NCBI GenBank assembly: GCA_003565055.1
Contig: PXDM01000421.1
Coordinates: 1-9,624, forward strand
Direction: 5' to 3'
From: Paracoccaceae bacterium
Lineage (GTDB): Bacteria; Pseudomonadota; Alphaproteobacteria; Rhodobacterales; Rhodobacteraceae
Length of the DNA: 9,624 nt
This document shows positions 7,901 through 9,624 of this stretch, piece by piece. The translations under genes and the position numbers were made by a program. Positions within the stretch are counted from its first letter, which is position 1; each line of letters opens with the position of its first letter. The notes beneath the pieces are model-generated. The model had not been told where the DNA came from and ran no database searches. It saw only the letters and a list, made by a program, of their open reading frames with translations.

Positions 7901-9292
7901 CTCGGACTGGGCCGAGAGCATCAGAAGCCCCGGATTGCGCAAATCGCGCTCGGCGGGCGCTGCGCCCGTGTAGCGCTCGATGATCGCATGGCTGTTCGTG
8001 CCGCCAAAGCCAAAGGAGTTGATGCCCGCAAAGACGGCTTTGCCTGGTTCGGGCAGCGGCAGAGGCTGGGCCACGACATCGAGTTTCCAGCCGTCAAAGT
8101 CGATCTTGGGGTTGGGCGTGGCAAAATGCAGATTGGCCGGGATTTCGCCATGCTGGAAGCCCAGGAGCAGCTTGCTCAGCCCGGCAATGCCGGAGGCGGG
8201 CTCCAGATGCCCGATATTGGATTTGATCGACCCGATGTGACACACAGAGCCATTCGCGCGCGGCTGGCCCAGAACGCGGCCAATCGCTTCACATTCAATC
8301 GGATCCCCGACGGACGTGCCGGTGCCATGGGCCTCGACGTAAAACACATCATCCGCCGCGATCCCGCAGTCCTGATAGAGCTGTTCGAGCAGGGCCGTCT
8401 GCGCGTCGATCGAGGGCATCGACAGGCCCATGGTGCGCCCGTCGGAATTGACGCCAGTTGCGCGGATCACACCGAGAATGCGGTCGCCATCGCGCTCTGC
8501 GGCAGAGAGCGGTTTGAGCAGCACCATGCCGCCACCCTCGGCGCGCACATAGCCGCTGCCCGAGGCATCGAAACTCTTGCAGCGCCCCTCGGGGGAGAGC
8601 ATGGAGGCGGCAGCGAAGCCTTGCCATGGGCGGATATCGGCGAGAATGTTGACCCCGCCCGCAATCGCCATTTCGCAATCGCCATTGGCAATCGCCTGAC
8701 ATGCCTGATGCACGCAGACGAGGCTCGATGAGCAAGCCGTGTCAACGGCCATGCTGGGGCCTGCGAGGTTGAAGATGTAGGACACCCGGTTCGCCGCGAT
8801 GCTGAAGGCCGAACCCGTATTGGAATAAGCATCGGGCACGCCGCCGCCGATCAACTGGGCATAGTCATTGTTCGAGATGCCGACATAGACCCCGACTGCC
8901 GCGCCAGACACTTCGGCGGGAATGAGACCTGCATTTTCCAGCAGTTCCCAGGTCAGTTCGAGCAGGAGCCGCTGTTGGGGATCAATCTGTGCGGCTTCAC
9001 GCGTCGAGATGCCGAAGAAATCCGCGTCAAACCCGCGTATATCGTCGAGGAACCCGCCCGCCTGCGCATAGACCCGGCCCTTGCGTCCTTTTTCGGGATG
9101 GTGCCAGCCGGTATCCCAACGATCACCATTGATTTCGGTCACGCCGTCGCGCCCGGTTTTCAGAAGCTCCCAGAGCTGATCGGGCGAATTGGCGCCGCCC
9201 GGATACCGGCCACTGAGCGATATGATCGCAATCGGCTCGCGCAGCTTGCGGGCTGTATGCGCGGCTTCGGTCATGTTCGGACATACATTCAT
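1943..9292 (-). CDS. Type I highly reducing polyketide synthase, KS-AT-DH-(pseudo-MT)-ER-KR-ACP
   Basis: Single 2,449-residue frame ending in TAG (1943-1945). KS ~18-440: DTACSSS with C187, EAHGTGT with H322, NIGHLEPASG with H362, so the catalytic triad is complete. AT ~540-835: GHSVGE with S633, and H736 in YPFH. The Phe before H736 and LTEIAQP at 600-606 favour malonyl-CoA. DH ~905-1190: H938, YGPAF at 1062-1066, HPTLFDSGLQ with D1109, so it is probably active. ~1220-1540: C-methyltransferase-like region, apparently dead (separate entry). ~1555-1735: structural half of the KR. ER ~1745-2070: NFRDVL and the NADPH loop GAAGGVG at 1895-1901. KR ~2092-2275: VTGGLAGFG, K2204, S2228, Y2241, N2245, with IED at the LDD (B-type) position. 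ACP ~2370-2442: GLDSLM with S2403 for phosphopantetheine. There is no thioesterase and no docking domain. One full module of this order, close to the ~2,300-2,600 residues usual for highly reducing enzymes, points to iterative synthesis of a reduced acyl chain, probably handed to the C domain of the next gene. The start is ATG 9290-9292, after AGAGGA. A TTG 27 bp further upstream lacks such a site. Confidence 0.96.
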   Translation of the reverse strand: MNVCPNMTEAAHTARKLREPIAIISLSGRYPGGANSPDQLWELLKTGRDGVTEINGDRWDTGWHHPEKGRKGRVYAQAGGFLDDIRGFDADFFGISTREAAQIDPQQRLLLELTWELLENAGLIPAEVSGAAVGVYVGISNNDYAQLIGGGVPDAYSNTGSAFSIAANRVSYIFNLAGPSMAVDTACSSSLVCVHQACQAIANGDCEMAIAGGVNILADIRPWQGFAAASMLSPEGRCKSFDASGSGYVRAEGGGMVLLKPLSAAERDGDRILGVIRATGVNSDGRTMGLSMPSIDAQTALLEQLYQDCGIAADDVFYVEAHGTGTSVGDPIECEAIGRVLGQPRANGSVCHIGSIKSNIGHLEPASGIAGLSKLLLGFQHGEIPANLHFATPNPKIDFDGWKLDVVAQPLPLPEPGKAVFAGINSFGFGGTNSHAIIERYTGAAPAERDLRNPGLLMLSAQSEAALKALAESYLDLLRAPGADWVQIASAAAHCRAPLTRRLVLRASTAAEAAERLQAWLDQQANPHVATGTAPRPVVPMAFAYSGNGPQWWGMGRELLASSDAFRASIEAVDQIFAPLAGWSLIEEMARPEADSRIALTEIAQPMLFALQVGLTGLLRDQGITPTAVFGHSVGEAAAAWASGALSLETATRVIFHRSQEQARTAGLGKMAALGVDPETAQDYIDEIGGWLEIAAQNAPEGVTVAGDEAKLAVLVDRVLGAGKFARLLTLDYPFHTQAMDQCRDGLMTALQDMETRPADVPFISTVTGEVLDGQALNADYWFRNVRQPVLFEQAVLHAMQEHDIALVLEIGPHPVLRDYITQIARAHSGQVSALQTLRRPGKAGPESDVENLSQAIAAAIAHGGASPTALCDKPPILPDLPNYPWQRSEHWRGAVAVPDIHVPVSRCHPLLGGRLASAIALWEGAVNTASLSYLPDHRVQDSTIFPAAGYIEQALAAGRAVFGPDSAIALESSAIHRPLSLDSDVDVQAQVQLDPQDGRCDIHSRAPGHPRDNVLHFSTRVSQITADQTRRLDLDALRARMPVLMPAGAFYADAAKRGLHYGPAFNGLRSVALSAPDAAQREALTEVVLDLTPFGGVDGYMSHPTLFDSGLQGAIALVAQCDPRRVSILPISIETLRAYGPLPERLFCHITLRRESARTTLFDMLFCDETGAVLMELQGARCQKANLVDLGASPVIVDAWRHDDSQPQTHALPRLPDNDALFATWTETAETDPRKQDFMRAAHRLMGVYAAEALDRLRPQTESFDQAALVRHARIRRKQTGYLARIIEFASAVGALAPCEKRWHWRGLADQDSAQALWAELFRAFPEFQAELLLLAEAGDAIHARLTGKEDIALNPTAMAQLFDTAGYSAGRNAALKRVFAQLAAQWPQHRPVRVLEIGAWTGALTATLLPLMPERCSWCVTDPREEDVARLTRRFETTPQTRVFSLSPTESFESHDIGYGSIDIVLISRPDRLGSSLGAMLEEVRKALSDSGILIVAGSPDPAFEGFLLDETPQISEDDLAAAGLVELVAPGDDLLIARARSETMPAPTLQADQETVLLIGQAGDKLVDETVAALAAADHLAETVALSDMGQMVDRLRTGPMPNTVVLISAQPSEPAAPDAQDSLCEALLEITRAIDATEGTPPRLCVVTRGAFPSGFGDAPQSPADGALWGLGRVVANEYPTTELKLIDSHGAQDSAAALMREILLRDDETEVQLTQGRRFVNRTHLTSPDRLSTQSSTETDGFALDFLPQGGFDSLHLRAQERRAPGAQDVEIAVHAAGLNFRDVLWCMGMLPEEAVEHGFSGATIGMECAGEITRVGADVQDFTAGDRVVAFASSCLGSHVTTSAGSVAKMPEGMAFDAAATIPTTFLTAWYAFDYLARLEPGETVLIHGAAGGVGLAAIQIAQMKGARIIGTAGSPLKRRVLELLGVDHVLNSRTLDFADEVMQITQGKGVDVILNSLAGEAILRNLNCLKPFGRFLEIGKRDFYANSRIGLRPFRNNLSYFGIDADTLLVERPDLGRRMFAQVLEQFRAGHLRPLPYQRVPISRASEAFRLMQQSRHIGKIVVSTRMEAQDALRIVPNRPALRADSTYLVTGGLAGFGRETAKWLVAQGARSLALVSRSGATTPGAAEFLADLASQGVQARAFAADIADQEGLADVLAQLRAEMPPLVGVVHAAAVIEDAPLANITTEQMQRVFRPKMTGAWNLHHLTRDDPLELFVMYSSASALIGNPGQGVYVAANHYLETLAMYRQSLGLPALAVGWGAIRDAGFLTRNEAVAGMLKNRSGMDATPADMALADLGTLLATGTARASLARFDMATLHKMMPAARAPRFAPMIPADLLDALANDETLADRVRAMPKSERMPYIQNYLRENIARILGTTAAQIETDKPVSDLGLDSLMAVELATAIEREIGTAVPVMQLLGAGSLTQVGGMIAQLIGVGETH
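4673..5635 (-). other. Degenerate C-methyltransferase domain (pseudo-CMT) inside the PKS
   Basis: Residues ~1220-1540, between DH and ER, match the fold and position of the C-methyltransferase of highly reducing PKSs. Helices run into VRVLEIGAWTGALTATLL (1394-1411), then VTD (1422-1424), SIDIVLIS (1463-1470) and SGILIVAG (1493-1500). Compared with the usual LEIGAGTG loop, the middle Gly is Trp (W1402). The usual NVLHA motif reads RPDRL (1471-1475), so the catalytic His is absent. The Glu expected at the end of the last strand aligns with G1500. Family consensus motifs are from memory. The inference is a structural, non-methylating domain comparable to the pseudo-methyltransferase of animal fatty acid synthase. 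The frame is intact and the rest of the protein looks functional, so this is old divergence and not recent decay. Confidence 0.75.
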
Positions 9293-9367
9293 GTCAGGTC
9301 CTCTGATACGTCGCGCCAATGCGGCGCCGGGTCTAGGGCAAGCCTCTGGCAGGAGGCCGTTTCGGGG
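9293..9367 (-). other. 75-bp gap upstream of the PKS
   Basis: Apart from the ribosome binding site I see no confident promoter. A weak 5-bp stem (9342-9346 with 9353-9357) has no T-run and is not called a terminator. The spacing is close to the 72-bp gap after the PKS and allows the upstream frame to be in the same operon. Confidence 0.45.
9299..9304 (-). promoter_or_regulatory. Ribosome binding site of the PKS gene
   Basis: Reading on the minus strand, AGAGGA followed by CCTGAC precedes ATG at 9292. The AGAGG core is 7 nt from the start codon, a standard Shine-Dalgarno distance. This site decides the start at 9292 over the in-frame TTG at 9317-9319 and the later ATG at 9272-9274, neither of which has a comparable site. 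Confidence 0.75.
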
Positions 9368-9624
9368 TCAGGCTCTGAGCCTTCGGTCCTTTGTGGTCGG
9401 GTCAGGCATGCGCGTGCGGTAGCGCGCCATGACAAGGCGTTTGCCGGGGCGGGGCTCCGGGTTGTCTGGGGCTGTCATCTGCGGTTGGACTGCCGGCGCA
9501 GGCTCCTGCGGCGCTGCGAAGGCTGCCTGCTGCGGTATGGCGACCACGTGCTCTGGTGTGGCGACGGGTTGCTCTGCTGTGGGAGCCGCCTCCACCGGGA
9601 CGGAGGCGGCTCCCACAGCAGAGC
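9368..9624 (-). CDS. C-terminal fragment of an unidentified Pro/Ala-rich protein (5' end off window)
   Basis: A minus-strand frame enters open from the right edge and ends at TGA 9368-9370, giving about 84 residues. The first ~55 are rich in Ala, Pro, Gln, Glu and Val (for example VATPEHVVAIPQQAAFAAPQ). The last ~25 are basic, with PGKRLVMARYRTRMP and a KDRRLRA end. There is no recognisable domain, membrane segment or catalytic motif. About three quarters of codons end in G or C by hand count, which fits coding use but is not decisive at this length. A GTG at 9614-9616 could act as a start but has no ribosome binding site, so continuation beyond the window is more likely. It lies 75 bp before the PKS on the same strand. 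I do not recognise the family. It could be a disordered tail of a larger protein or a chance frame. Confidence 0.4.
   Translation of the reverse strand, partial: SAVGAASVPVEAAPTAEQPVATPEHVVAIPQQAAFAAPQEPAPAVQPQMTAPDNPEPRPGKRLVMARYRTRMPDPTTKDRRLRA
9571..9624. repeat. Perfect 23-bp inverted repeat at the window edge
   Basis: The arm at 9571-9593 (starts gctctgctgtgggag) is the exact reverse complement of 9602-9624, with an 8-nt spacer (accgggac). The stem is GC-rich and lacks a T-run, and it overlaps the open Pro/Ala-rich frame. The right arm stops at the last base of the window. A perfect arm ending exactly at a sequence end is typical of a fold-back or assembly artefact at a contig end. A true hairpin or the edge of a mobile element is also possible. 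Confidence 0.85.

Noticed and set aside
2315..8731. Long plus-strand frames (for example 2315-3778, 5120-6733, 6809-8731)
   Set aside because: They lie antisense to the PKS, whose domains are intact and recognisable. Their translations are Arg/His/Gln-rich with no motifs, as expected from the complement of GC-biased codons.
1868..9304. Similar sequence before both starts (CCTGAC close to ATGAA)
   Set aside because: The shared part is only about six bases with different spacing to the ATG, and the ribosome binding strength differs. Chance is sufficient.
9342..9357. Small stem-loop (gcctc/gaggc) upstream of the PKS as a terminator
   Set aside because: The stem is only 5 bp, with no T-run on either strand.
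1..9624. CRISPR arrays, tRNA or rRNA genes, transposases, toxin-antitoxin or defence genes
   Set aside because: I looked for these on both strands and found no repeats with spacers, RNA gene signatures or family motifs.

Overview
The window carries most of a polyketide synthase / nonribosomal peptide synthetase (PKS/NRPS) locus. All of it reads on the minus strand, so transcription runs from high to low coordinates. Overall G+C is a little over 60% by eye, with GC-rich codon use and short gaps between genes. This fits a high-GC proteobacterium. The protein sequences feel alphaproteobacterial (Rhodobacterales-like) to me, but that is an inference and nothing in the window fixes the taxon.

Layout from the upstream (right) end. 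(1) 9368-9624 holds an open frame that enters from the right edge and encodes a Pro/Ala-rich, probably disordered C-terminal tail of an unidentified protein. A perfect 23-bp inverted repeat ends exactly at the last base of the window. (2) 9293-9367 is a short gap with a clear ribosome binding site just before the PKS. (3) 1943-9292 is one uninterrupted 2,449-residue type I PKS with the order KS-AT-DH-(degenerate C-methyltransferase)-KR structural half-ER-KR-ACP. It is a single, fully reducing and probably iterative module with no thioesterase. (4) 1871-1942 is a 72-bp gap. (5) 1-1870 is the 5' part of an NRPS gene: a condensation domain followed by the first ~170 residues of an adenylation domain, running off the left edge with no stop. 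It is easy to miss because it has no stop codon in the window.

The working model is that the PKS builds a saturated or mostly saturated acyl chain on its own ACP. The condensation domain of the next protein then takes this chain and joins it to an amino acid activated by the partly visible adenylation domain, giving an N-acyl amino acid or a product derived from one. The domain order resembles fungal highly reducing PKS-NRPS hybrids but is split over two polypeptides. Amino acid choice and release chemistry lie beyond the left edge.

The points most worth a second look are: a methyltransferase domain that has lost a SAM-loop glycine and both expected catalytic residues; an altered condensation motif (Asp-His-x-x-x-Asp-Ser); and an abrupt rise in G+C from about 56% to about 79% at the condensation/adenylation boundary, which suggests a domain replacement.
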